Below are positions 43,575 to 51,742 of a stretch of DNA of 64,000 nucleotides, in pieces. The notes under the pieces were generated by a model. It made no database searches and was not told the DNA's origin. It saw nothing but the letters and a program-made list of their open reading frames with translations. Within the stretch, counting starts at the first letter, position 1. Every line of letters starts with the position of its first letter. This DNA is from an uncultured Roseburia sp. (GTDB lineage Bacteria > Bacillota > Clostridia > Lachnospirales > Lachnospiraceae): contig CAMUGE010000009.1 of the NCBI GenBank assembly GCA_947088345.1, positions 1 through 64,000 on the forward strand, given 5' to 3'. The position numbers and the translations under genes are program-made.

Positions 43575-43651
43575 AAAAGTACTTGTAAGGCTCATGCCAA
43601 AGGGCAAAACGCGAAACAGGTTCGCGCGCTAACAAGTACTAAGTTTCACGC
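43570..43651 (+). repeat. Multi-helix palindromic element, copy 2
   Basis: GCGTGAAA (43570-43577) pairs perfectly with TTTCACGC (43644-43651). AGTACTTGT (43578-43586) pairs perfectly with ACAAGTACT (43632-43640). Inside lie TGCC/GGCA around an AAAG tetraloop (43595-43606) and CGCGAA/TTCGCG around ACAGG (43610-43626). This is a three-way-junction layout shared with copy 1. Confidence 0.75.
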
Positions 43652-43653
43652 TC

Positions 43654-43696
43654 TGGATATGAGATTCCGCGGAGCAAAATCATGGAGGTTAGAATG
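43654..43696 (+). repeat. Degenerate double-hairpin element leading into the ferritin-like gene
   Basis: GGATATGAG (43655-43663) and ATCATGGAGGTTAGAATG (43679-43696) match the spacer and the ribosome-binding end of copies A and B. The intervening hairpin is decayed (TTCCGCGGAGC). It supplies the start signals of the next gene. Confidence 0.55.
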
Positions 43697-44233
43697 GAAA
43701 AGAATAGTAACCCGATGGTCAATGACTGCAATCTGCAGGGAATAAGACCGATTATGGTGGATCTTGCGTATCCGCCTGTTCAGATCAGGGAAAAAAATCC
43801 CCGGTATGCGGATCTGTTGCTGGTTGATTATTGCGGGCCGGTATCAGAGTTGTCTGCAATATTACAATATATTAATAATGAAAACAGGATGTCCGGAGAG
43901 TATTGTTCTCTGATTCGCACGATACTTGGGATTGCAATGGCAGAGATGATGCATCTGCAAAAACTTGGGGAGCTGATCCACTTGCTCGGCGGAAACGTAT
44001 GCTTTGAGACAAAACAGCCAAATGGTCGGTGGTCCCCAGCCTGTCTGACACTGCCCAATTCCATTCCGCATATGCTCAGAGCAGATCTGGAAGCAGAGAA
44101 AGCCGCGATCCGGCAATATAAAATGCATATGAATGCCATCCAGGATGATTGTATTAACCGTGAGTTAAAACGTATTATTCAGGATGAAGAGTACCATATC
44201 ATGATTTTACAGTCACTTATGAAAAACGACTGA
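43694..44233 (+). CDS. Ferritin-like diiron protein
   Basis: A 179-residue four-helix protein. Metal ligands are suggested by GEYCSLIRTILGIAMAEMMH (glutamate, then EMMH) in one helix pair and LEAEKAAIRQYKMHM with IIQDEEYHIMIL in the other, the E-(x)n-ExxH pattern of ferritin/rubrerythrin-like proteins. It may handle iron or oxygen stress, or be akin to Mn-catalase-like CotJC proteins; the exact class is not clear. The ATG at 43694 has GGAGG 5 bases upstream, provided by the repeat element in its leader. Confidence 0.75.
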   Translation: MEKNSNPMVNDCNLQGIRPIMVDLAYPPVQIREKNPRYADLLLVDYCGPVSELSAILQYINNENRMSGEYCSLIRTILGIAMAEMMHLQKLGELIHLLGGNVCFETKQPNGRWSPACLTLPNSIPHMLRADLEAEKAAIRQYKMHMNAIQDDCINRELKRIIQDEEYHIMILQSLMKND

Positions 44234-44294
44234 TTTTTACTGGTCATTGAAAAGCGGTGAGAGAAATATTACTTAAAAAAATTAAAATATATGC

Positions 44295-44323
44295 TTGCAT
44301 CATGGCACTAAATGTTGTATGAT
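44295..44323 (+). promoter_or_regulatory. Promoter of the J-domain gene, with adjacent dyad
   Basis: TTGCAT (44295-44300) and TATGAT (44318-44323) with a 17-bp spacer. A dyad, AAACAT (44325-44330) and ATGTTT (44332-44337), lies at the predicted start site and could bind a regulator. Confidence 0.45.
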
Positions 44324-44426
44324 GAAACATAATGTTTACCTTATATGGTAGTATGCCATGGCGGTACACAGAGAATTCATTGATGGGAGCTATGTGGTGG
44401 TTTTTTAAAGTAAGGAGATGGGTGTC

Positions 44427-44945
44427 GTGAATCAGTCAGCAGTAAAGGCAGATGACACAAATATAGTATACGGGCAGTGGCGTTTGAGTGAGCCGTCAGA
44501 GACAGAACGCACGGGAAAGAAACTATCGGAAGAGCGCAGAAAATTTGAAGAGGAACGCAGGCAGTTTGAACAGGAGAAAAAAGCCTTTTTCCTTGAAAAG
44601 AGCATGGAGAGCAAGCGGATTGAGACGGAGCGCCATTTGTTTGAAATGAAATGGAAAGTGCTTGAGACAGAGCTTAGAAAACTTGCAAGCGAAAAAGAAC
44701 AGGTAGAGCGGCAGCGCGATTTTTATAAAAGCGTAAACAAATTTGACGAAAAGCTTTCGTCCGATGCAAAAAAGGGAATTATTTCCGGCCGAATTTTTTT
44801 TGCGGGAGTCGGCAGCGAACAGTCGTTAAAGAAGAGATACAAAGATCTGATAAAAATTTATCATCCGGATAATATGGACGGTGATACAGGAGCAATACAG
44901 GTAATCAACAGGGAGTATGACAAATTAAAACAGCAGTATGAATAA
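44427..44945 (+). CDS. Coiled-coil protein with C-terminal J domain
   Basis: A 172-residue protein. Residues 25-110 form a continuous charged coiled coil (KKLSEERRKFEEERRQFEQE). The last 55 residues fit a J domain, with the DnaK-activating HPD motif in LIKIYHPDNMDGDTG and the flanking helices LKKRYKDLIKI and AIQVINREYDKLKQQY. The J domain at the C-terminus, rather than the N-terminus, is unusual. The GTG at 44427 sits 10 bases after GGAG; the ATG at 44418 is too close to it. The client protein recruited to DnaK is unknown. Confidence 0.78.
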   Translation: MNQSAVKADDTNIVYGQWRLSEPSETERTGKKLSEERRKFEEERRQFEQEKKAFFLEKSMESKRIETERHLFEMKWKVLETELRKLASEKEQVERQRDFYKSVNKFDEKLSSDAKKGIISGRIFFAGVGSEQSLKKRYKDLIKIYHPDNMDGDTGAIQVINREYDKLKQQYE

Positions 44946-44953
44946 AAGGAAGC

Positions 44954-44975
44954 GCGGCCTGTCTTCACAGGCCGC
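44954..44975. terminator. Shared hairpin between the J-domain gene and luxS
   Basis: GCGGCCTGT (44954-44962) pairs perfectly with ACAGGCCGC (44967-44975) around a 4-base loop. The two genes converge here. No long T run is present. Confidence 0.6.
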
Positions 44976-45027
44976 TAAATAACGGCATTTTGTATGAACC
45001 CGCCGTATATGGAAAAACATATCGGTT

Positions 45028-45507
45028 TTATTGCGGATAGATCAGGTGCGCGTCGTCGATTTCATATAAGGTGCGGTCGAGATAACGTTTTGCCAGATAA
45101 TTAGCCATACCCAGATTCATATCCAGATAATTGCCGCAGTCTTTCGGGGAAGCGCCCGGCACTTCGTCGTGATAGTCGCGGATAAATTCAAACAATTCAA
45201 TCATCAGGGGTACAATATCTTTTGATTCGTAATCTCCTGCCAGCAGCAGGTAAAAACCTGTGCGGCATCCCATGGGGCCGAAATAGATTGTCTTTTCCCC
45301 ATATTCCGCATGATTTCTTAAAAAAGTGGCGGCAAGATGTTCCATGGTGTGCATCTCGGCTGTATTCATGACAGGCTCTTCGTTCGGGGAAGTAATGCGC
45401 AGGTCAAATGTAGTGATTATGCCTGCTGCGACCTTATCTTTGCGGGAGACGTAAACACCCGGCTGTAATTTGATATGGTCAATTGTAAAGCTTGTAATCT
45501 TTTCCAT
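45028..45507 (-). CDS. luxS: S-ribosylhomocysteine lyase LuxS
   Basis: A 159-residue enzyme that splits S-ribosylhomocysteine to homocysteine and the precursor of autoinducer 2. The metal site HTMEHLAATFLRNH holds the HxxxH histidines, the catalytic cysteine is in FGPMGCRTGFY, and the third ligand is in the C-terminal PKDCGNYLDMNLGMA. ATG at 45507 follows GAGGATTTAT. A longer in-frame start at 45615 would add a hydrophobic lead absent from the family. The leader contains a 28-codon open frame with its own ribosome binding site. Confidence 0.96.
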   Translation of the reverse strand: MEKITSFTIDHIKLQPGVYVSRKDKVAAGIITTFDLRITSPNEEPVMNTAEMHTMEHLAATFLRNHAEYGEKTIYFGPMGCRTGFYLLLAGDYESKDIVPLMIELFEFIRDYHDEVPGASPKDCGNYLDMNLGMANYLAKRYLDRTLYEIDDAHLIYPQ

Positions 45508-45515
45508 ATAAATCC

Positions 45516-45602
45516 TCATTTCTGCGCTGCTTTTGCAAATAAGCGATTTTGCGGCAAGCAGCGCGCAGACACAAATCGCCGTGCGAAAAATATATTTTTC
45601 AC
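45516..45602 (-). CDS. Possible luxS leader peptide (28 residues)
   Basis: A GTG at 45602 lies 6 bases after a perfect GGAGG. It opens a 28-codon frame that starts VKNIFFARRFVS and ends KAAQK, with the TGA 8 bases before the luxS ATG and inside the luxS ribosome binding site region. Within it GCGCTGC and GCAGCGC can form a stem. Translation of this frame could control access to luxS. It could also be chance: no conservation can be tested here. Confidence 0.4.
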   Translation of the reverse strand: MKNIFFARRFVSARCLPQNRLFAKAAQK

Positions 45603-45620
45603 ATGAATCCTCCATATTCA

Positions 45621-45649
45621 AAAATAAAACAGTTGCCGGATTTCGTCAA
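45621..45649 (-). promoter_or_regulatory. Promoter of luxS
   Basis: On the minus strand TTGACG (45649-45644) and TATTTT (45626-45621) with a 17-bp spacer, giving a leader of roughly 105 bases that includes the possible leader peptide. Confidence 0.5.
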
Positions 45650-45666
45650 GATAAAAATACATATAT

Positions 45667-45695
45667 TTGCAACTTTTCAAACATTATGCTACAAT
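45667..45695 (+). promoter_or_regulatory. Promoter of the prmA operon
   Basis: TTGCAA (45667-45672) and TACAAT (45690-45695) with a 17-bp spacer, 43 bases before prmA. Confidence 0.6.
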
Positions 45696-45737
45696 TGCAA
45701 GGGATATTGAGAAACATGGTTACGGGAGGTCTTACCC

Positions 45738-46718
45738 ATGAAATGGAATAAATATACCATAGAGACAACAACGCAGGCCGAAGAATATATGAGTTCCATG
45801 CTGATGGAACTTGGAATTTTTGGCATTGAGATTGAGGATAAAATACCGTTGTCCGCTTCGGATCAGTCGGCGATGTTTATTGATTTTTTGCCGGAGCTGC
45901 CGCCGGACGACGGGGTCAGCTATGTCAGTTTTTATCTTGAAGAGGACGGAACTGACCATACAAAACTGCTTGAAAAAGTGGCGCAGTCGCTGGAGCAATT
46001 AAGGAAAACAGTAGAGATCGGAAGCGGCGGCATTACATCAGATCAGACGCAGGACCTTGACTGGATCAATAACTGGAAAAAATATTTCAGTTCATTTACG
46101 ATAGAAGATATTTTAATCAAGCCGACCTGGGAGGAATTAAAAGAGACAGATCGGGATAAAACATTAATAGAGATTGATCCCGGCGTTTCTTTTGGTACAG
46201 GAAAGCATGAGACGACGCAGCTTTGTATTCGGGGGCTGATCAAATACATACGGCGGATGAAACAGCAGAACGCGCCAAAAGTCCTGGATGTCGGTTTTGG
46301 CAGCGGGATACTGTCTATTGCTGCGTTAAAGCTTGGGGCAGGCCGCGTCACCGGGACAGATTTAGATCCCGCATGTCTTGCTTCAGCAATAGAAAATCTT
46401 AAGACGAACCGGATCGACAGCGGCCTTGCGACGTTTTATATCGGAAATCTGCTGGAAGATACAAAACTGATGGAAGCGGTCGGAAGTGATTACGATATTG
46501 TTGTTGCCAATATTCTGGCTGATGTGATTATACCGATGGCGCCGGCTGCTTTTTCGGTGTTAAAACCGGGCGGATACTTTATTACCTCCGGTATCATTGA
46601 TTTCAAGGAAGAAGAGGTATCAGGCGCTGTACGGCAGGCCGGATTTGTGGTGGAAGAAGTCAGCCGCCAGGGCGAATGGGTCGGCATAACGGCTAAGAAG
46701 CAGCAGACAGAATTTTAA
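45738..46718 (+). CDS. prmA: Ribosomal protein L11 methyltransferase
   Basis: A 326-residue enzyme that trimethylates L11. The N-terminal substrate-recognition domain covers about 1-110. The SAM-binding loop is VLDVGFGSGILSIAALKLGA, followed by the acidic D of TGTDLDPACLASA, and the catalytic-side motif VVANILADVI. GGGAGG lies upstream of the ATG. It heads an operon with rsmE, a cysteine desulfurase and thiI, all acting on the translation apparatus. Confidence 0.95.
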   Translation: MKWNKYTIETTTQAEEYMSSMLMELGIFGIEIEDKIPLSASDQSAMFIDFLPELPPDDGVSYVSFYLEEDGTDHTKLLEKVAQSLEQLRKTVEIGSGGITSDQTQDLDWINNWKKYFSSFTIEDILIKPTWEELKETDRDKTLIEIDPGVSFGTGKHETTQLCIRGLIKYIRRMKQQNAPKVLDVGFGSGILSIAALKLGAGRVTGTDLDPACLASAIENLKTNRIDSGLATFYIGNLLEDTKLMEAVGSDYDIVVANILADVIIPMAPAAFSVLKPGGYFITSGIIDFKEEEVSGAVRQAGFVVEEVSRQGEWVGITAKKQQTEF

Positions 46719-46735
46719 AAAAGAAAGAGCAGACA

Positions 46736-47503
46736 ATGTACCAGTTTTTTGTAGAGGAAAAAAATGTATCCGAAACGGAAGTTTTAATCGAGGGTAATGA
46801 TGTCAGATATATCAGAAATGTGATACGTCTCCGGTGCGGGGAGCAGATTCGCGTCAGCGCGCCGTCCGAGAATTATCTCTGTAAAATAAACGAGGTGTCG
46901 GAGTATTTTGTGCGGGCACAGATTGTCGCAGACAAGATTGGCGGGACAGAGCTTTCAAACCGTATTGTGCTGTTTCAGGGACTGCCAAAGGGCGATAAGA
47001 TGGAGCTGATTATTCAAAAGGCAGTTGAGCTTGGCGTCTCGGAGATAGTCCCGGTTGCGATGAAGCACTGCGTTGTGCGGCTTGATGAAAAAAAAGCAGC
47101 GGCAAAGACAGTAAGGTGGCAGACTATAGCAGAGAACGCTGCAAAGCAGTCAAAACGAAGCGTGATACCGCGCGTGTCAAGTCCCATGGAGTTTGCGCAG
47201 GCCGCTGCCGCAGCACTGGAACTTGACCATCGCCTGGTTCCGTATGAAAACGAAAACGGGATGCACGGGACAAAGGAGGCGCTCTCGCGTATTACGGCCG
47301 GCAGTTCGGTCGGTATTTTTATCGGCCCGGAAGGGGGATTTGCCGCGGAGGAAATTGCATCGGTAAAAGATCGGATGAGCCTGATTTCGCTGGGGAAGCG
47401 CATTTTGCGCACGGAGACGGCAGGGCTTGCGGCGCTTGCGGTACTGATGTATCATCTGGAAATAAAGCAGGAGGAATGGCAGGATGCAGGCATATCTGGA
47501 TAA
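46736..47503 (+). CDS. rsmE: 16S rRNA m3U1498 methyltransferase RsmE
   Basis: A 255-residue SPOUT-family enzyme. The N-terminal PUA-like domain carries IEGNDVRYIRNVIRLRCGE. The SAM-binding knot shows GIFIGPEGGFAAEEIAS and LGKRILRTETAGLAAL, the family hallmarks. The prmA-rsmE order is conserved in Bacillota. The end overlaps the next start by 20 bases, implying translational coupling. Confidence 0.95.
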   Translation: MYQFFVEEKNVSETEVLIEGNDVRYIRNVIRLRCGEQIRVSAPSENYLCKINEVSEYFVRAQIVADKIGGTELSNRIVLFQGLPKGDKMELIIQKAVELGVSEIVPVAMKHCVVRLDEKKAAAKTVRWQTIAENAAKQSKRSVIPRVSSPMEFAQAAAAALELDHRLVPYENENGMHGTKEALSRITAGSSVGIFIGPEGGFAAEEIASVKDRMSLISLGKRILRTETAGLAALAVLMYHLEIKQEEWQDAGISG

Positions 47504-48638
47504 TTCCGCGACCACACGCTGCTGTGATCGTGCAAAAGAGCGTATGATCCGCCTTTTGACAGAGGATTACGGGAATCCGTCTTCGCTGCACGTAATGGGA
47601 AAGACAGCGGAGGACTATGTCAGGGAGGCAAGGAGAAAAATTGCAAAAACATTAAAGGCAGAAGAAAAAGAAATTGTTTTTACCTCCGGGGGGACGGAGT
47701 CAAACAATATGGCTCTTTTTGGGAGCCTGGCGGCGAATCCGCGTAACGGAAAGCATATTGTTACAACGCCGATCGAGCATGCGTCCGTATATGCGCCGAT
47801 TTGCTGTTTCAAAGAGCAGGGGTATGAGATCACGTATCTTGATGTGGACAGTGAGGGAAAAATTTCTCTTTCACAGTTAAAAGATGCCGTCCGCGAGGAT
47901 ACGGCGCTGGTTTCTGTTATGATGGTAAATAATGAGATAGGCACAGTGGAACCGGTTGCGGCTGCAGCGCAGGTGATAAAAGAAAAAAATCCGCGCACGC
48001 TGTTCCATGTCGATGCGATTCAGGGATATGGAAAATATCGTATTTATCCGAAGAAAACAGGGATTGACCTGCTTTCCGTCAGCGGTCATAAAATACATGC
48101 GCCAAAGGGCGTCGGGTTTTTATATATCAAAGACAAAGTTAAAGTAAAGCCGTTTGTTTACGGCGGCGGCCAGCAGAACGGAATGCGCTCCGGAACCGAG
48201 AATGTATGCGGTATTTCAGCGCTTGGGGAAGCGGCAGAAGAGGCGTATGAGAATTTCGATCAGAAAGCAGAACATATGGCTCAGTTGAGAAAAAGGTTTT
48301 TATGCGGAATGGCAGAGATTCCTTCCGTACTCGTAAACGGCGGCAGAGGAGCGGATGCGGCTCCTCATATCGTAAGTGTCAGTATCGAGGGCGTAAGAAG
48401 CGAAGTTATGCTGCATGCCCTGGAAGAAAAGCAGATCTATGTTTCAGCCGGAAGCGCATGTTCTTCCAACAAACCGGCCGTCAGCCGTACGCTTACCGGG
48501 ATTGGACTGGCTGCAAAATATCTGGACGCAACGATTCGTTTCAGCTTCTGTGCGTACACGACAGAGGAAGAAATTGATTATGCAGTGGCCGTTATGAAAG
48601 AGCTGATACCGAAACTACAAAAATATACCCATCATTAG
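47484..48638 (+). CDS. Cysteine desulfurase paired with ThiI
   Basis: A 384-residue PLP enzyme of the NifS/IscS class that takes sulfur from cysteine. It begins AYLDNSATTRCCDRA. The PLP lysine is in LLSVSGHKIHAPKGVGFLYI, and the mobile catalytic cysteine in SAGSACSSNKPAVS. It lies 17 bases before thiI. In Bacillus a dedicated desulfurase (NifZ) next to ThiI supplies sulfur for 4-thiouridine in tRNA, and this gene fits that role. AGGAGGAATGGCAGG precedes the ATG. Confidence 0.94.
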   Translation: MQAYLDNSATTRCCDRAKERMIRLLTEDYGNPSSLHVMGKTAEDYVREARRKIAKTLKAEEKEIVFTSGGTESNNMALFGSLAANPRNGKHIVTTPIEHASVYAPICCFKEQGYEITYLDVDSEGKISLSQLKDAVREDTALVSVMMVNNEIGTVEPVAAAAQVIKEKNPRTLFHVDAIQGYGKYRIYPKKTGIDLLSVSGHKIHAPKGVGFLYIKDKVKVKPFVYGGGQQNGMRSGTENVCGISALGEAAEEAYENFDQKAEHMAQLRKRFLCGMAEIPSVLVNGGRGADAAPHIVSVSIEGVRSEVMLHALEEKQIYVSAGSACSSNKPAVSRTLTGIGLAAKYLDATIRFSFCAYTTEEEIDYAVAVMKELIPKLQKYTHH

Positions 48639-48655
48639 TTTGAGGAGAAATTCCA

Positions 48656-49834
48656 ATGTATTATAAATCTTTTTTAATTAAATATGCGGAGATTGCAATT
48701 AAGGGAAAGAACCGCTATCTGTTTGAGAATGCGCTGATAAAGCAGATTAAAATTGCATTAGATGATGTGGAGGGCGACTTTTATATTCGGAAAGAACAGG
48801 GGCGTATCTATGTGGATGCGCAGGGGGGATACGATTATGACGATGCAGTGGACGCGTTAAGGCATGTATTTGGAATTGTGGGGATCTGTCCTCTGGTGCA
48901 GCTGGCTGACAATGGATTTTCGGTGCTTGCGGAAGATGTTGCCGGTTATCTAGACCGTGTATATCCGGACAAGCATTTTACTTTTAAAGTTAACGCCAGG
49001 CGTGCGCGTAAAGATTATCCGATGGAATCCATGGAAATCAACGCCGCGCTGGGGGAAAAGCTGCTGGAAGCGTTTCCCGATTTAAGTGTGGATGTGCATC
49101 ACCCGGATGTAACGCTCTGTGTGGAAATACGCGATCAGATTAATGTGTATTCAGAGGTTATCAAAGGCCCCGGCGGTATGCCGGTAGGAACAAACGGAAA
49201 AGCGATGCTGTTGCTGTCCGGAGGGATCGACAGTCCGGTGGCCGGCTATATGATTGCAAAACGGGGCGTTTCTATTGACGCCGTATACTTTCATGCGCCG
49301 CCTTACACATCGGAACGCGCAAAGCAGAAAGTGATTGACCTTGCAAAAATTATTTCCGCGTACACAGGCCCGATCTGTCTGCATATTGTAAACTTCACCG
49401 AAATACAGCTCGCCATTTATGATCGTTGTCCGCATGCAGAACTGACCATTATCATGCGTCGGTATATGATGAAAATTGCGGAATATTTTGCGAAAGAGAG
49501 TGGCTGTCTCGGACTGATTACAGGCGAGAGTATCGGACAGGTAGCAAGCCAGACAATGCAGTCGCTTGCGGCGACAAATGAGGTGTGTACCATTCCGGTT
49601 TACCGTCCCCTGATTGGATTTGACAAACAGGAAATTGTAGAGATTTCGGAGAAGATCAGAACATACGAGACGTCCATACTGCCGTATGAAGACTGCTGTA
49701 CGATTTTTGTGGCAAAGCATCCCGTGACAAAGCCAAGTCTTAATGTGATTCATAAAGATGAAATGAAACTGTCAGATCAAATAGACCATATGGTTTCGGA
49801 AGCAATTGAGACGGCCGAAAAAGTCTATGTATAA
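48656..49834 (+). CDS. thiI: tRNA 4-thiouridine synthetase ThiI (no rhodanese domain)
   Basis: A 392-residue enzyme. An N-terminal ferredoxin-like domain and THUMP domain (about 1-165) bind tRNA. The PP-loop AMLLLSGGIDSPVAGYMIA adenylates U8. The C-terminus keeps the catalytic-cysteine region PYEDCCTIFVAKHPVTKP and stops there, lacking the rhodanese domain of the E. coli protein. Such short forms rely on a partner desulfurase, which is encoded directly upstream. GAGGAG lies before the ATG. Confidence 0.95.
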   Translation: MYYKSFLIKYAEIAIKGKNRYLFENALIKQIKIALDDVEGDFYIRKEQGRIYVDAQGGYDYDDAVDALRHVFGIVGICPLVQLADNGFSVLAEDVAGYLDRVYPDKHFTFKVNARRARKDYPMESMEINAALGEKLLEAFPDLSVDVHHPDVTLCVEIRDQINVYSEVIKGPGGMPVGTNGKAMLLLSGGIDSPVAGYMIAKRGVSIDAVYFHAPPYTSERAKQKVIDLAKIISAYTGPICLHIVNFTEIQLAIYDRCPHAELTIIMRRYMMKIAEYFAKESGCLGLITGESIGQVASQTMQSLAATNEVCTIPVYRPLIGFDKQEIVEISEKIRTYETSILPYEDCCTIFVAKHPVTKPSLNVIHKDEMKLSDQIDHMVSEAIETAEKVYV

Positions 49835-49839
49835 TAAAA

Positions 49840-49863
49840 AACCACAGGAATATTCCTGTGGTT
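49840..49863. terminator. Perfect palindrome between thiI and the HPr-like gene
   Basis: AACCACAGGAAT and ATTCCTGTGGTT are directly adjacent and fully complementary (24 bp), preceded by a run of A. The two genes converge, so it may end both transcripts. Confidence 0.65.
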
Positions 49864-49930
49864 GTCAGATCCGGATGATAGCAGGTAAAGCTGTCAAAAT
49901 GTAATAGCTTTTGTAGCGCTCATGATTTGC

Positions 49931-50164
49931 TTACTCTGCAAGATACGGTTTTAAAACTTCCATGATTTCGTCAACGCCGTTTTCGGTATGGATTGCCAGA
50001 TCAATCGGTTTGGAGAGATCAAGGCTGAAGATACCCATGATGGATTTTGCATCAATAACATATCTTCCGGAAATTAAATCGAAGTCATATTCATACTGTG
50101 TGATTGCATTGACAAAGGATTTTACCTTGTCAATAGAATTTAAAGAAATCTGTACTGTTTTCAT
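49931..50164 (-). CDS. HPr-like protein without the active-site histidine
   Basis: A 77-residue protein with the HPr fold of the phosphotransferase system. The regulatory-serine region is kept (YVIDAKSIMGIFSLDLSKPI, compare KSIMGVMSLG in HPr). The N-terminal GLHARP segment that carries the phosphorylated His15 is replaced by NSIDKVKSFVNAI. It therefore cannot relay phosphate to sugars, but could be a regulator comparable to Crh, in which Ser46 phosphorylation is kept. GGAGG lies 8 bases before the ATG. It stands alone on its strand. Confidence 0.82.
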   Translation of the reverse strand: MKTVQISLNSIDKVKSFVNAITQYEYDFDLISGRYVIDAKSIMGIFSLDLSKPIDLAIHTENGVDEIMEVLKPYLAE

Positions 50165-50375
50165 CGGAAAAACCTCCTTAAGCTGTCCGTTTGACGGACT
50201 TTATAGTTACCCTTATAGTAATGGTTTTTTATGGAAAAGTCAACACTTATGTGAAAATGCATGGATAAATATAAATGCTGAGCAGGCGTTCACGCAGGTC
50301 TGTGGAAGCATTGCACAGACCGTAAAAAAGTGGAACAGTAACAATAGTATCGCGAAAAAGGAATGTGAGAAAAAG

Positions 50376-51692
50376 ATGAAAAAAGCAGCGCTTCATAATC
50401 TGGGCTGCAAAGTGAATGCCTACGAGACAGAGGCAATGCAGCAGATGTTAGAGGAAGCGGGATATGCAATTGTCCCGTTTGACGAGTACGCCGACGTCTA
50501 TGTGATCAATACATGTTCTGTAACCAATATTGCAGACCGAAAGTCAAGACAGATGCTGCGTCGTGCGAAAAAGCTGAATCCGAATGCCATTGTGGTAGGG
50601 ACTGGCTGTTATGTACAGACAAAATCCGAGAGGGAAGGAGAGTCTTTTGAGCAGGAATATATTGATATCGCGATAGGGAATAATCAGAAACATAAACTGG
50701 TTTCACTGTTGGAGGAATGTCAGAGTACACATAGGAGGCAGCAGAGTATCTGTGCCATTAACAGGGGCGCGCAGCCCTATGAAATGCTTTCAATAAGAAG
50801 AACGGATCAGCATACCAGAGCGTTTTTGAAAGTACAGGACGGCTGCAACCAGTTCTGCAGCTACTGCATTATCCCTTTTGCGCGCGGGCGCGTGCGCAGC
50901 AGGCCGGTGCAGGAAGTGATTGAAGAGACAAAAAAGCTCGCCGCGTCCGGCTGCAGGGAGATTGTTCTGACAGGAATCCATCTGTCTTCGTACGGGCTTG
51001 ATACGGACGATTCACTGATTCGTCTGATCCAAAAGCTTCATTGTGTCGAAGGCATCTGCCGCATCCGGCTTGGCAGTTTGGAGCCTCGCATTGTCACGGA
51101 GGCGTTTGTAAAGCAGCTTGCCTCATTGGAAAAGGTATGCGCACATTTTCACCTTTCGCTGCAGAGCGGATGCGACACGGTGCTCGATCGGATGAATCGC
51201 CGTTATACAACCGAAGAGTATGAACATGGCTGCCAGTTACTTCGCCGTTATTATACGCATCCTGCCATTACAACAGATGTCATCACCGGGTTTCCGCAGG
51301 AGACGGAGGAAGAATTTGAGCAGACGAAAGAGTTTGTCAGAAAAATTCGTTTTTATGAAATGCATATTTTTAAATATTCCGCGCGCGCCGGTACAAAAGC
51401 GGCGGTTATGGACGGACAGATCGCCGAGCAGGTGAAAGCGTGCCGCAGCAATGAACTTTTTGTACTCGGGGAGCAGATGTCGGAAGAGTTTCGGGAATAT
51501 TATATGGGAAGATATGTGACGGCGCTTCTGGAGGAACCGTTTCAGTTCGAAGGAAAACGTTATATGGCAGGATATACGCGGGAATATGTAAAGGTTGCAT
51601 ACGAAACGCCGGAAAATCTGCAGAATGTGATAAAGACAGGCAAAATTACGCGGCGATTGACCGCAGACATATATCTTTTAGTTGAATTTTAG
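50376..51692 (+). CDS. mtaB: tRNA t6A37 methylthiotransferase MtaB
   Basis: A 438-residue radical-SAM enzyme that adds a methylthio group to t6A37 of tRNA. The N-terminal cluster cysteines are in LGCKVNAYETEAM, VINTCSVTNIADRKS and GTGCYVQ. The radical-SAM cluster motif is GCNQFCSYCIIPFARGR. A short TRAM-like end follows (TALLEEPFQFEGKRYMAGYT). The sequence fits the MtaB (YqeV) branch better than MiaB. ATG at 50376 was chosen because the family starts MKKAALHNLGCKVN. The ribosome binding site (AAAGGAA) is rather distant. Confidence 0.93.
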   Translation: MKKAALHNLGCKVNAYETEAMQQMLEEAGYAIVPFDEYADVYVINTCSVTNIADRKSRQMLRRAKKLNPNAIVVGTGCYVQTKSEREGESFEQEYIDIAIGNNQKHKLVSLLEECQSTHRRQQSICAINRGAQPYEMLSIRRTDQHTRAFLKVQDGCNQFCSYCIIPFARGRVRSRPVQEVIEETKKLAASGCREIVLTGIHLSSYGLDTDDSLIRLIQKLHCVEGICRIRLGSLEPRIVTEAFVKQLASLEKVCAHFHLSLQSGCDTVLDRMNRRYTTEEYEHGCQLLRRYYTHPAITTDVITGFPQETEEEFEQTKEFVRKIRFYEMHIFKYSARAGTKAAVMDGQIAEQVKACRSNELFVLGEQMSEEFREYYMGRYVTALLEEPFQFEGKRYMAGYTREYVKVAYETPENLQNVIKTGKITRRLTADIYLLVEF

Positions 51693-51742
51693 GACAAACT
51701 ATATTAAAATAAAAAAGATTGAAACAGCAAAAGGTGATGAAT

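Noticed and set aside
43560-43745. 61-codon frame (MEVGVKSTCKAHA...) across the second palindromic element
   Set aside because: It runs through the hairpins and overlaps the start of the ferritin-like gene in another frame. More likely a by-product of the repeat, though its start signal is part of the element.
45508-45660. SAM-type riboswitch before luxS
   Set aside because: No SAM riboswitch core sequences are visible; only the small frame and stem described above.
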